Both the position numbers and the translations under genes were made by a program. Of a DNA stretch of 64,000 nucleotides, positions 39,540 through 52,643 are shown one piece after another. The first letter of the stretch is position 1; each line of letters opens with the position of its first letter. This DNA comes from Acanthosepion esculentum (taxonomy: Eukaryota; Mollusca; Cephalopoda; Sepiida; Sepiidae): assembly GCA_964036315.1 (NCBI GenBank), contig CAXIWW010000817.1, positions 3,507,501-3,571,500 of the forward strand, in the 5' to 3' direction. Below the pieces are notes generated by a model. The model was not told the origin of the DNA and made no database searches. It saw only the letters and a program-made list of their open reading frames with translations.

Positions 39540-42500
39540 CCCAAACAGACGACCCCCCACGCAGGTGACTGTCCCAGAAAGTCCCACGCAGACGGCCCCC
39601 AGTCCCAGAAAGTCCCACGCAGACGACCCCAGTCCCAGAAAGTCCCACGCAGACGGCCCCTCAAACAGGAGACAGTCCCAGAAAGTCCAACGCAGACGAC
39701 CCCCAGTCACAGAAAATTCCACGCAGACGTACCCCCCACCCAGGAGACAGTCCCCGAATGTCCCACGCAGACGACCCCCAGTCAAAGAAAGTCCCATGAA
39801 GACGACCCCCACGAAGGAGACAGTCCCAGAAAGTCCCATGCAGACGACCCCCACTCCCAGAAAGTCCCTCGTAGACGGCCCCCAGTCACAGAAAGTCCAA
39901 CGCAGACGACCCCCAGTCCCAGAAAGTCCCACGCAGACGAGCCCACCCAGCAGACAGTCCCAGAAAGTCCCACGCAGACAACCCCCAGTCCCAGAAAATC
40001 CCATGCAGACGACCCCCACCAGGAGACATTCCCAGAAAGTCCCACGCAGACGACCCCCAGTCCAAGAAAGTCCAACGCAGACGAATACCAGTCCCAGAAA
40101 GTTTCAGGGAGAAGAACCCCCACCCAGGAGACAGTCCCAGAAAGACACACGGGGACGACACCCCCACCCAGGAGACAGTCCCAGAAAGTCCCACGCAGAA
40201 GACCCCCAGTCCCAGAAAATCCAACGCACACGACCCCCAGTCCCAGAAAATCCAACGCAGACGAGCCCCATTCCCAGAAAGTCCAACGCAGACGACCCCA
40301 CACCCAGGAGACAGTCCGAGAAAGTCCCACGCAGACGAACCCCCACCCAGGAGACATTCACAGAAAGTCCCACACAGACGACCCCCAGTCCTCGGAAGTC
40401 CCATGCAGACGACCCCCACCCAGGAGACAGTCCCAGAAAGTCCCAAACAGACAACCCTCCACCCAGGAGACAGTCCCAGAAAGTCCCACGCAGACGACCC
40501 CAGTCCCAGAAAGTCCCACGCAGACGAGCCCGCACCCAGGAGACAGTCCCAGAAAGTCCCACGCAGATGACACCCAGTCCCAGAAAGTCCCACGCAGACG
40601 ACCCCCAGTTCCAGAAAGTCCCACGCAGACGGCCCCCAGTCCCAGAAAGTCCCAAACAATCGACCTCGCACCCAGGAGACAGTCCCAGAAAGTCCCAGGC
40701 AGACGACCCCCACTCCCAGAAAGTCCCACGAAGACGGCCCCCAGTCCCAGAAAGACCCACGCAGACGACCCCCAGGCCCAGCAATCCTAGGCAGACAACC
40801 CCCCAAACAGGAGACATTCCCAGAAAGACCGACGCAGACGACCCCCACTCCCAGAAAGTCCCTCGTAGATGGCCCCCAGTCACAGAAAGTCCAACGCAGG
40901 CGACCCACAGTCCCAGAAAGTCCCACGCAGACGAGCCCCTACCCAGGAGACAGTCCCAGAAAGTCCCACGCAGAGGACCCCCATTCCCAGAAAGTCCCAC
41001 ACAGACGACCCCAGTCGCAGGAAGTCCAACGCAGCCGACCCACAGTCCCAGGAGACATTCCCAGAAAGTCCAACGCAGACGGCCCCCAGTCCCAGAAAGT
41101 CCCACGCAGACGACCCCCAGTCCGACAAAGTCACACGCAGAAGACCCCCAGTCCCAGAAAGTCCCACGCAGACGACACCCCACACAGGAGACAGTTCTCA
41201 GAAAGTCCCAAACAGACGACCCCCCACGCAGGTGACTGTCCCAGAAAGTCCCACGCAGACGGCCCCCAGTCCCAGAAAGTCCCACGCAGACGACCCCAGT
41301 CACAGAAAATTCCACGCAGACGTACCCCCCACCCAGGAGACAGTCCCCGAATGTACCACGCAGACGACCCCCAGTCTAAGAAAGTCCCATAAAGACGACC
41401 CCCACGAAGGAGACAGTCCGAGTAAGTCCCATGCAGACGACCCCCACTCCCAGAAAGTCCCTCGTAGATGGCCCCCAGTCACAGAAAGTCCAACGCAGGC
41501 GACCCCCAGTCCCAGAAAGTCCCACGCAGACGAGCCCACCCAGCAGACAGTCCCAGAAAGTCCCACGTAGACAACCCCCAGTCCCAGAAAATCCCATGCA
41601 GACGACCCCCACCAGGAGACATTCCCAGAAAGTCCAACGCAGATGAGCCCCACCCAGGAGACAGTCCCAGAAAGTCGCACGCAGACGACCCCCAGTCCAA
41701 GAAAGTCCAACGCAGACGAATACCAGTCCCAGAAAGTCCCAGGGAGACGAACCCCCACCCAGGAGACAGTCCCAGAAAAACACACGGGGACGACCCCCAG
41801 TCCCAGAAAGTCCCACGCAGACGACACCCCCACCCAGGAGACAGTCCCAGAAAGTCTCACGCAGACGACCCCCAGTCCCAGAAAATCCAACGCAGACGAC
41901 CCCAATCCCAGAAAATCCAACGCAGACGAGCCCCATTCCCAGAAAGTCCAACGCAGACGACCCCACACCCAGGAGACAGTCCCAGAAAGTCCCACGTAGA
42001 CGAACCCCCACCCAGGAGACAGTCACAGAAAGACCCACGCAGACGACCCCCAGTCCCAGAATGTACCACGCAGACGACCCCCAGTCCCAGAAAGTCCCAC
42101 GCAGACGACCCCCAGTCCCAGAAAGTCCCACGCAGACGATACCCAACCCAGGAGACAATCCCAGAAAGTCCCACGCAGACGACCCCCGTCCCAGAAAGAC
42201 CCACGCAGACGACAACCACTCCCAGAAAAACGCACGCAGACGGTCCCCACCCAGGAGACAGACCCAGAAAGTCCCACGCAGACGACCCGCCACCCAGGAG
42301 ACAGTCCCAGAAAGTCCAACGCAGACGAACCCCCACCCAGTAGACAGTCCCAGAAAGACCCACGCAGACCAGCCCCAGTCACAGAGAGTCCAACGCAGCC
42401 GACCCACAGTCCCAGGAGACATTCCCAGAAAGTCCAACGCAGACGGCCCCCAGTCCCAGAAAGTCCCACGCAGACGACACCCCACACAGGAGACAGTTCT

Positions 42501-43720
42501 CAGAAAGTCCCAAACAGACGACCCCCCACGCAGGTGACTGTCCCAGAAAGTCCCACGCAGACGGCCCCCAGTCCCAGAAAGTCCCACGCAGACGACCCCA
42601 GTCACAGAAAATTCCACGCAGACGTACCCCCCACCCAGGAGACAGTCCCCGAATGTACCACGCAGACGACCCCCAGTCTAAGAAAGTCCCATAAAGACGA
42701 CCCCCACGAAGGAGACAGTCCGAGAAAGTCCCATGCAGACGACCCCCACTCCCAGAAAGTCCCTCGTAGATGGCCCCCAGTCACAGAAAGTCCAACGCAG
42801 GCGACCCCCAGTCCCAGAAAGTCCCACGCAGACGAGCCCACCCAGCAGACAGTCCCAGAAAGTCCCACGCAGACAACCCCCAGTCCCAGAAAATCCCATG
42901 CAGACGACCCCCACCAGGAGACATTCCCAGAAAGTCCAACGCAGATGAGCCCCACCCAGGAGACAGTCCCAGAAAGTCGCACGCAGACGACCCCCAGTCC
43001 CAGAAAGTCCCACGCAGACGACACCCAGTCCAAGAAAGTCCAACGCAGACGAATACCAGTCCCAGAAATTCCCAGGGAGACGAACCCCCACCCAGGAGAC
43101 AGTCCCAGAAAAACACACGGGGACGACCCCCAGTCCCAGAAAGTCCCACGCAGACGACACCCCCACCCAGGAGACAGTCCCAGAAAGTCCCACGCAGACG
43201 ACCCCCAGTCCCAGAAAATCCAACGCAGACGACCCCAATCCCAGAAAATCCAACGCAGACGAGCCCCATTCCCAGAAAGTCCAACGCAGACGACCCCACA
43301 CCCAGGAGACAGTCCCAGAAAGTCCCACGTAGACGAACCCCCACCCAGGAGACAGTCACAGAAAGACCCACGCAGACGACCCCCAGTCCCAGAATGTACC
43401 ACGCAGACGACCCCCAGTCCCAGAAAGTCCCACGCAGACGACCCCCAGTCCCAGAAAGTCCCACGCAGACGATACCCAACCCAGGAGACAATCCCAGAAA
43501 GTCCCACGCAGACGACCCCCGTCCCAGAAAGACCCACGCAGACGACAACCACTCCCAGAAAAACGCACGCAGACGGTCCCCACCCAGGAGACAGACCCAG
43601 AAAGTCCCACGCAGACGACCCGCCACCCAGGAGACAGTCCCAGAAAGTCCAACGCAGACGAACCCCCACCCAGTAGACAGTCCCAGAAAGACCCACGCAG
43701 ACCAGCCCCAGTCACAGAGA
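39540..43720 (+). repeat. Segmental repeats in A2, offsets 1,667 and 1,302 bp
   Basis: The marker gcaggtgactgtccc sits at 39,561, 41,228 and 42,530. The second and third copies are near-identical over more than 1.1 kb at offset 1,302, changing to 1,333 after a single 31-bp unit was inserted near 42,997-43,027. The first copy is more diverged and 1,667 bp away. This is a recent local expansion. Confidence 0.85.
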
Positions 43721-43887
43721 GTCCAACACAGACGACCCCCAGTCCTAGGAAGTCCCATGCAGACGACCACCACCCAGGAGACAGTCCCAGAAAATCACAC
43801 GCAGACGACGCCCACCCAGGAGACAGTCTCAGAAAGTCCCACGCAGACGAGTCCCCACCCAGGAGACAGTCCCAGAAAGTCCCAAAC

Positions 43888-46800
43888 AGACAACCCTCCA
43901 ACCAGGAGACAGTCCCAGAAAGTCCCACGCAGACGACCCCAGTCCCAGAAAGTCCCACGCAGACGACCCCGCACCCAGGAGACAGTCACAGAAAGTCCCA
44001 CGCAGATGACCCCCAGTCCCAGAAAGTCCCACGCAGACGACCCTCTCGTCCCAGAAAGTCCAACGCAGACTACCCCCAGTCCCAGAAAGTCCCACGCAGA
44101 CGACCCCCAGTCCCAGAAAGTCCAACGCAGAAGACCCCCAGTCCCAGAAAGTCCCACGCAGACGATACCCAACCCAGGAGACAATCACAGAAAGTCGCAC
44201 GCAGACGACCCCCAGTCCCAGAAAGACCCATGCAGACGACCCCCCACCCAGGAGACAATCCCAGAAAGTCCCACGCAGAAGACCCCCCACACAGGAGACA
44301 GTCCCAGAATGTCCCACGTAGACGACCCACAGTCCCAGAATGTCACACGCAGAAGACCACCAGTCCCAGAATGTCCCACGCAGACGACACACCACACAGG
44401 AGACAGTTCTCAGAAAGTCCCAAACAGACGACCCCCACCCAGGAGACAGTCCCAGAAAGTCCCACGCAGACGACCCCTGTCCCAGAAAGTCCCACGCAGA
44501 CGACACCGCACCCAGGAGACAGTCCCAGAAATCCCACGCAGATGAACCCCAGTCTCAGAAAGTCCCACGCAGACGATCACCAGTCCACGAAAGTCCCACG
44601 CAGACGACCCCCTCGTCCCAGAAAGTCCAACGCAGACTACCCCCAGTCCCAGAAAGTCCCACACAGACGACCCCCAGTCCCAGAAAGTCCCACGCAGACG
44701 ACCCCCAGTCCCAGAATGTCCCACGAAGACGACACCCAACCCAGGAGACAATCCCAGAAAGTCCCACGCAGACGACCCCCAGTCCCAGAAAGTCCCATGC
44801 AGATGACCCCCCACCCAGGAGACAGTCCCAGAAAGTCCCACGCAGACGACCCCCACACAGGAGACAGTCCCAGAATGTCCCACGTAGACGACCCACATTC
44901 ACAGAAAGTCACACGCAGAAGACCCCCAGTCCCAGAAAGACACAACACACAGGAGACAGTTCTCAGAAAGTCCAAAACAGACGACCCCCCACCCAGGAGG
45001 CAGTCCCAGAAAGTCCCACGCAGACGACCCCCACTCCCAGAAAGTCCCACGCAGAAGGCCCCCAGTCCCAGAAAGTCCCACGCAGACGACCCCAGTCCCA
45101 AAAAGTCCCACGCAGATGGCCCCCACCCAGGAGACAGTCCCAGAAAGTCCCACGCAGACGACCCCCAGACACAGAAAATCCCACGCAGAGGTGCCCCCCA
45201 CCCAGGAGCCAGTCCCAGAAAGTCCCAAACAGACAACCCTCCAACCAGGAGACAGTCCCAGAAAGTCCCACGCAGACGACCCCAGTCCCAGAAAGTCCCA
45301 CGCAGACGACCCCGCACCCAGGAGACAGTCACAGAAAGTCCCACGCAGATGACCCCCAGTCCCAGAAAGTCCCACGCAGACGACCCTCTCGTCCCAGAAA
45401 GTCCAACGCAGACTACCCCCAGTCCCAGAAAGTCCCACGCAGACGACCCCCAGTCCCAGAAAGTCCCACGCAGAAGACTCCCAGTCCCAGAAAGTCCCAC
45501 GCAGACGATACCCAACCCAGGAGACAATCCCAGAAAGTCGCACGCAGACGACCCCCAGTCCCAGAAAGACCCATGCAGACGACCCCCCACCCAGGAGACA
45601 ATCCCAGAAAGTCCCACGCAGAAGACCCCCCACACAGGAGACAGTCCCAGAATGTCCCACGTAGACGACCCACAGTCCCAGAATGTCACACGCAGAAGAC
45701 CACCAGTCCCAGAATGTCCCACGCAGACGACACACCACACAGGAGACAGTTCTCAGAAAGTCCCAAACAGACGACCTCCACCCAGGAGACAGTCCCAGAA
45801 AGTCCCACGCAGACGACCCCTGTCCCAGAAAGTCCCACGCAGACGACACCGCACCCAGGAGACAGTCCCAGAAATCCCACGCAGATGAACCCCAGTCTCA
45901 GAAAGTCCCACGCAGACGATCACCAGTCCACGAAAGTCCCACGCAGACGACCCCCTCGTCCCAGAAAGTCCAACGCAGACTACCCCCAGTCCCAGAAAGT
46001 CCCACACAGACGACCCCCAGTCCCAGAAAGTCCCACGCAGACGACCCCCAGTCCCAGAATGTCCCACGAAGACGACACCCAACCCAGGAGACAATCCCAG
46101 AAAGTCCCACGCAGACGACCCCCAGTCCCAGAAAGTCCCATGCAGATGACCCCCCACCCAGGAGACAGTCCCAGAAAGTCCCACGCAGACGACACCCAAC
46201 CCAGGAGACAGTCCCAGAATGTCCCACGTAGACGACCCACATTCACAGAAAGTCCCACGCAGAAGGCCCCCAGTCCCAGAAAGTCCCACGCAGACGACCC
46301 CAGTCCCAAAAAGTCCCACGCAGATGGCCCCCACCCAGGAGACAGTCCCAGAAAGTCCCACGCAGACGACCCCCAGACACAGAAAATCCCACGCAGAGGT
46401 GCCCCCCACCCAGGAGCCAGTCCCAGAAAGTTCCAAAAAGACGACCCCCCACCCAGGAGACAGTCCCAGAAAGACCCACGCAGACGAGCCCCATTACCAG
46501 AAAGTCCCACACAGACGACCCCCGTCCTAGGAAGTCCCATGCAGACGACCCCCACACAGGAGACAGTCCCAGAAAGTCCAAAACAGACAACCCTCCACCC
46601 AGGAGACAGTCCCAGAAAGTTCCACGCAGTCGACCCCAGTCCCAGAAAGTCCCACGCAGACGACCCCGCACCCAGGAGACAGTCACAGAAAGTCCCACGC
46701 AGATGACCCCCAGTCCCAGAAAGTCCCACGCAGACGACCCTCTCGTCCCAGAAAGTCCAACGCAGACTACCCCCAGTCCCAGAAAGTCCCACGCAGACGA

Positions 46801-47940
46801 CCCCCAGTCCCAGAAAGTCCCACGCAGACGACCCCCAGTCCCAGAAAGTCCCACGCAGACGATACCCAACCCAGGAGACAATCCCAGAAAGTCCCACGCA
46901 GACGACCCCCAGTCCCAGAAAGACCCATGCAGACGACCCCCCACCCAGGAGACAGTCCCAGAAAGTCCCACGCAGATGACCCCCCACACAGGAGACAGTC
47001 CCAGAATGTCCCACGTAGACGACCTACAGTCCCAGAATGTCACACGCAGAAGACCACCAGTCCCAGAATGTCCCAAGCAGACGACACACCACACAGGAGA
47101 CAGTTCTCAGAAAGTCCCAAACAGACGACCCGCACCCAGGAGACAGTCCCAGAAAGTCCCACGCAGACGACCCCTGTCCCAGAAAGTCCCACGCAGACGA
47201 CACCGCACCCAGGAGACAGTCCCAGAAATCCCACGCAGATGAACCCCAGTCCCAGAAAGTCCCACGCAGAAGACCCCCAGTCCTACAAAGTACCAAGCAG
47301 ACGACCCCCCACCCAGGAGACAGTCCCATAAAGTCCCACGTTGAAGACCCCCAGTCTCAGAAAGTCCCACGCAGACGACCACCAGTCCACGAAAGTCCCA
47401 CGCAGACGACCCCCTCGTCCCAGAAAGTCCAACGCAGACTACCCCCAGTCCCAGAAAGTCCCACACAGACGACCCCCAGTCCCAGAAAGTCCCACGCAGA
47501 CGACCCCCAGTCCCAGAATGTCCCACGAAGACGATACCCAACCCAGGAGACAATCCCAGAAAGTCCCACGCAGACGACCCCCAGTCCCAGAAAGTCCCAT
47601 GCAGATGACCCCCCACCCAGGAGACAGTCCCAGAAATTCCCACGCCGACGACCCCCACACAGGAGACAGTCCCAGAATGTCCCACGTAGACAACCCACAT
47701 TCACAGAATGTCACACGCAGAAGACCCCCAGTCCCTGAAAGTCCCACGCAGACGACACAACACACAGGAGACAGTTCTCAGAAATTCCAAAACAGACGAC
47801 CCCCCACCCAGGAGACACTCCCAGAAAGTCCAGCGCAGACGACCCCCACTCCCAGAAAGTCCCACGCAGAAGGCCCCCAGTCCCAGAAAGTCCCACGCAG
47901 ACGACCCCAGTCCCAAAAAGTCCCACGCAGATGGCCCCCA
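43888..47940 (+). repeat. Three-copy higher-order repeat in A2, unit about 1.34-1.35 kb
   Basis: The marker ccctctcgtccc occurs at 44,041, 45,384 and 46,738, giving spacings of 1,343 and 1,354 bp. Other shared variants keep the same offsets; for example the frames at 44,343-44,537, 45,686-45,880 and 47,040-47,234 are almost the same. The three units are arranged head to tail. The third carries an insertion of about 100 bp near 47,260-47,370. Confidence 0.85.
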
Positions 47941-47999
47941 CCCAGGAGACAGTCCCAGAAAGTCCCACGCAGACGACCCCCAGTCACAGAAAATCCCAC

Positions 48000-48700
48000 G
48001 CAGAGGTGCCCCCCACCCAGGAGCCAGTCCCAGAAAGTTCCAAAAAGACGACCCCCCACCCAGGAGACAGTCCCAGAAAGTCTCTCGCAGACGACCCCCA
48101 GTCCCAGAAAGTCCCACGCAGACAACCCCCAGTCCCACAAAGTCCCACGCAGACGACACCGCACCCAGGAGACTGTCCGAGACAGACCCACGCAGACGAC
48201 CCACTGTCCCAGAAAGTCCCACGCAGACGAGTCCCCACCCAGGAAACAGTCCCAGAAAGTCCCACGCAGACGACCCCAGTCCCAGAAAGTCCATCGCAGA
48301 CGGCCCCCCACCCAGGAGACAGTCCCAGAAAGTCCCACGCATACGACCCCCAGTCACAGAAAATCCCACGCATACGTGCCCCCCACCCAGGAGCCAGTCC
48401 CAGAAAGTCCCAAAATGACGACCCCCCACCCAGGAGACAGTCCCAGAAAGTCCCACGCAGACGACCCCCAGTCCCAGAAAGTCCCACGCAGACAACCCCC
48501 AGTCCCACGCAGACGACACCGCACCCAGGAGACTGTCCTAGACAGACCCACGCAGACGAACCACTGTCCCAGAAAGTCCCACGCAGACGAGTCCCCACCA
48601 AGGAAAGAGTCCCAGAAAGTCCCACGCAGACGACCACCCACCCAGGAGAGTATCCCAGAAGGACCCACGCAGACGACCCCCAGTCCCAGAAATTCCATGG
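48000..48700 (+). repeat. Short duplication in A2, offset about 360 bp
   Basis: Rare strings near 48,001 (aggtgcccccc with gagccagt) and 48,165 (gagactgtcc) recur near 48,365 and 48,530. This is a roughly 360-bp two-copy tandem segment. Confidence 0.7.
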
Positions 48701-49999
48701 CAGACGACCCCCAGTCCCACAAAGTCCCACGCAGACGACACCGCTCCCAGGAGTCTGTCCCAGAAAGACCCATGCAGATGACCCCCCCAACCAAGGAGAC
48801 AGCCCCAGAAAGTCCCACGCAGACGAAACACCTCCCAGGAGACAGTCCCAGAAAGTCCCATGTAGACGACCCCCCACCCAGGAGACAGTCCCAGAAAGTC
48901 CCACGCAGACGACAACCCCCCACCAAGGAGACAGCCCCAGAAAATCCCACGCAGACGAAACACCTCCCAGGAGACAGTCCCAGAAAGACCCACGCAGACG
49001 ACCCCCAGTCCCAGTTGACAGTCCCAGAAAGTCCCACGCAGAAGACCGCCCACCCAGGAGAGAGTCCAAGAAAGACCCACGCAGACGACCCCGAGTCACA
49101 GAAAGTCCCATGCCGACGACACCCCACCCAGGAGACAGTCCCAGATATTCCAAGCAGACGACCCCCACCCAGGAGACAGTCCCAGAAAGTCCAACGCAGA
49201 CGAGCCCCAGTCGAAGAAAGTCCCACGCAGACGACACCCAGACAGGAGACAGTCCCAGCAAGACCCACGCAGACGACCCCCAGTCACAGAAAGTGCCATG
49301 CAGTCCAACGCAGACGAGCCCCAGTCGAAGAAAGTCCCACGCAGACGACACCCACCCAGGAGACAGTCCCAGAAAGTCCCACGCAGACGACCCCCCACCC
49401 AGGAGACAGTCCCAGAATGTCCCACGCAGACGAGCCCCCAGTCCAAGAAAGTCCCACCGAGACGACCCTCACCAAGGAGACAGTCCCAGAAAGTCCCACG
49501 CAGACGACACCCACCCAGGAGACAGTCCCATAAAGTCCCACGCAGACGACCCCCCGTCCCAGGAAGTCCCATGCAGACGACCCCCACCCAGGAGACAGTC
49601 CCAGAAAGTCCCACGGAGACGACCCCCAGTCCAAGAAAATCCAACGCAGACGAACACCCACCCAGGAGACAGTCCCAGAAAGTCCCAAACAGACGACCCC
49701 CACCCAGGAGACAATCCCAGAAAGTCAGACTCAGACGACCCCCAGTCCCAGAAAGTCCCATGCAGAGGAGCCCCCACCCAGGAGACTGTCCAAGAAAGTC
49801 CCACGCAGACGACCTCCAGTCCAAGAAAGTCCCATGCAGACGAGCCCCCACCCAGGTGACAGTACCAGAATGTCCCACGCAGACGACCCCCAGACCCAGA
49901 AAGTCCCACTCAGACGACCCCCACCCAGGAGACAGACCCAGAAAGGCCGAAGCAAACGACCCCCATTCCCAGAAAGTCCCATGCGGACGACCCCCCACC

Positions 50000-50015
50000 C
50001 AGGAGACAGGCTGCT
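50000..50015. other. Junction A2 to B3
   Basis: An A unit ends at cccaggagacag and B begins at ggctgctacaag, sharing cag/agg letters. The first B monomer is the cgaatacgcc type, the same type that ends B2 at 35,591. Confidence 0.85.
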
Positions 50016-52643
50016 ACAAGCCGAATACGCCTGGCTCTTTTGTGAAACTGCCTTGCAAGCAATCTCAGGCCGCTACAAGTCGACATCTCCTGTCTCTTTT
50101 GTGACAACTGCCTTACAAGCAATCTCAGGCTGCTGCAAGACGAATTCTCCCGGCTCTTTTGTGCAAATTGCCTTACAAGCAATCCCAGGCTGATACAAAT
50201 CGACATCTCCTGGCTCTTTTGTGGCAACTGCCTTACAAGAAATCTCATGCTGCTTCAAGCCGAATTCTCCTGGCGCTTTTGTGACAACTGACTTACAAGC
50301 AATATCATGCGGCTACGAGCCGACTTCTCTTGGCTTTTATGTGAAAACTGCCTTACAAGTAATCTCAGGCTGCTACAAGCCGAATTCTTCTGGCGCTTTT
50401 GTGACAACTGCCTTACAAGCAATTTCAGACTGCCGCCAGGACAGTTCTCCTGACTTTTTATGCCAATTGACTTAAAAGCAATCCCAGGCGTCTACGTGCC
50501 GATTTCTCCTGGCTCTTTTGTGGTAACTGCCTTACAAGCAATCTCAGGCTGCTACAAGCCGAATTCTCCTGGTTCTATTGTGACAACAGCCTTACAAGTA
50601 ATCTCAGGCTGCAGCAATCCCAGTTCTCCTAGCTTTTTGTGCCAATTGCCTTACAAGCAATCCCAGGCGGCTACAAGCCGATTTCTCCTGGCTCATTTGT
50701 GGCAACTGCCTTACAAGCAATCTCTGGCTGATGCATGCGGAATTCTCCTGATCTTTTGCGCAAATTGCCTTACAAGCAATACCAGGCGTCTACAAGCCGA
50801 CTTCTCTTGTCGCTTTTGTGAAAACTGCTTTAAGAGAAATCTCAGGCTGCTACAAAACGACATCTCCTGTGTCTTTTTTAAAAAATGCCTTACAATCAAT
50901 CTCAGCCTGCTACAAGCCGAATACGCCTGTCTCTTTTGTGACAACAGCCTTACAAGCAATCTCAGGCTGCTGCAAGACGAATTCTCCTGGATCTTTTGTG
51001 CAAATTGCCTTACAAGCAATCCCAGGCTGCTAGAAATCGACATCTCCTGGCTTTTTGTGGCAACTGCCTTACAAACAATCTCAGTCTGCCGCCAGGACTG
51101 TTCTCCTGACTTTTTGTGCCAATTGCCGAAAAAGCAATCCCAGGCGGCTACGTGCCGATTTCTTCTGGCTCTTTTGCGGTAACTGCCTTACAAGCAATCT
51201 CAGGCTACTACAAGCCGAATTCTCCTGGTTCTATTGTGACAACTGCCTTACAAGCAATCTCAGGCTGCAGCAATCCCAATACTCCTAGCTTTTTGTGTCA
51301 ATTGCCTTACAAGCAATTCCACGCGGCTACGAGCCGAATTCTCCTGGCTCATTTGTGGCAACTGCTTTACAAGCAATCTCAGGTTGCTGCAAGCCGAATT
51401 CTCCTGGCTCTTTTGTGAAACTGCCTTACAAGGCCGCTACAAAACGACATATCCTTACTCTTTTTGAAAACTGCCTTACAAGCAATCTCAAGCTGTCGCT
51501 AGTAAAATTCTCCTGACTTTTTGTGCCAATTGCCTTACAGCAATCCCAGGCTGCTACGAACCGATTTCTCCTGGCTCATGTGTGGCATCTGCCTTACAAG
51601 CATTCTCAGGCTGCAGCAATATGAATTCTCCTGGCTTTATGTGCGAATTGCTTACAAGCAATCCCAGGCGGCTACGAGCCGATTTCTCTTAGCTCTTTTG
51701 TGAAAACTGCCTTACAAATAATATCAGGCTGCTACAAAACGACATCTCCTGTCTCTTTTGTGACAACTGCCTTACAACCAATCTCAGGATGCTACAAGCC
51801 GAATTCTCCTGGTTCTATTGTGACAACTGCCTTAAAAGCAATCTCTGGCAGCAGCAATCCCAATTCTCCTGGCTATTTTGTGCCAATTGCCTTACAAGAA
51901 ATCTCATGCTGCTTCAAGCCGAATTCTCCTGGCGCTTTTGTGACAAATGCCTTACAAGCAATGTCATGCGGCTACGAGCCGACTTCTCTTGGCTCTTATG
52001 TGAAAACTGCCTTACAAGTAATCTCAGGCTGCTACAAGCCGAATTCTACTGGCGCTTTTGTGACAACTGCCTTACAAGCAATCTCAGGCTGCCGCTAGTC
52101 TAATTCTCCTAAATTGTTGTGATAATTGCCTTACAAGAAATCCCAGGCTGCTACGAAGCGATTTCTCCTCTTTCATTTGTGGCATCTGCCTAACAAGCAT
52201 TCTCAGGCTGCAGCAATAAGAATTATCCTGGCTTTTTGTGCGAATTGCCTTACATGCAATCCCAGGATGCTACGAGCCGATTTCTCCTGGCCCTTTTGTG
52301 GCAACTTCATTACAAGCCGACTTATCTTGGCTCTTTTGTGAAACTGCCTTACAAGTAATATCAGGCGGCTAGAAAACGACATCTCCTGTCTCTTTTGTGA
52401 AACTGCCTTACAAGCAATCTCAGGCGCATACAAGCCGAATACGCCTGGCTCTATTGTGAAACTGCCTTACAAGCAATCTCAGATCGCTACAAATCGACAT
52501 GTCCTGGCTCTTTTGTGTCTTTTGTTAGGACTGTTCTCCTAACTTTTTGTGCCAATTGCCCTAAAAGCAATCCCAGGCGGCTACGTGCGGATTTCTCCTG
52601 GCTCTTTTGTGCTAACTGCCTTACAAGCAATCTCAGGCTGCAG
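50009..52643 (+). repeat. Satellite family B, block B3, forward part
   Basis: About 44 monomers of 60 bp with the same type order as B1 and B2. The cagcaatatgaatt-like marker lies near 51,613 and 52,210, 597 bp apart. Monomers with gccgccaggac near 50,437 and 51,087 are 650 bp apart. Near 52,300 and 52,500 some monomers are shortened, suggesting small deletions towards the right edge. Confidence 0.92.

Larger units (their letters stand above)
35592..50009 (+). repeat. Satellite family A, block A2
   Basis: Roughly 400 units of the same 31/43-bp minisatellite and orientation as A1. Consecutive 31-bp units can be read at 46,778-46,839. The first 3.5 kb has few long duplications, whereas 39.5-48 kb is built from larger repeated segments of 1.3-1.7 kb. 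The 788-codon frame at 44,340-46,706 and the 730-codon frame at 47,341-49,533 are translations of the repeat. Because 31 is not a multiple of three, translation cycles through all three frames and yields a 31-residue repeat in any register. No gene is called. Confidence 0.95.

Noticed and set aside
44340..46706. 788-codon open frame, plus strand, rich in Pro, Arg, Ser and His
   Set aside because: It is a translation of the family A minisatellite, overlapped by equally long frames in other registers and on the other strand. The repeat consensus lacks stops and no domain is seen.
47341..49533. 730-codon open frame, plus strand
   Set aside because: Same cause as the 788-codon frame; it crosses unit-length changes without keeping a protein register, so it is not a conserved repeat protein.
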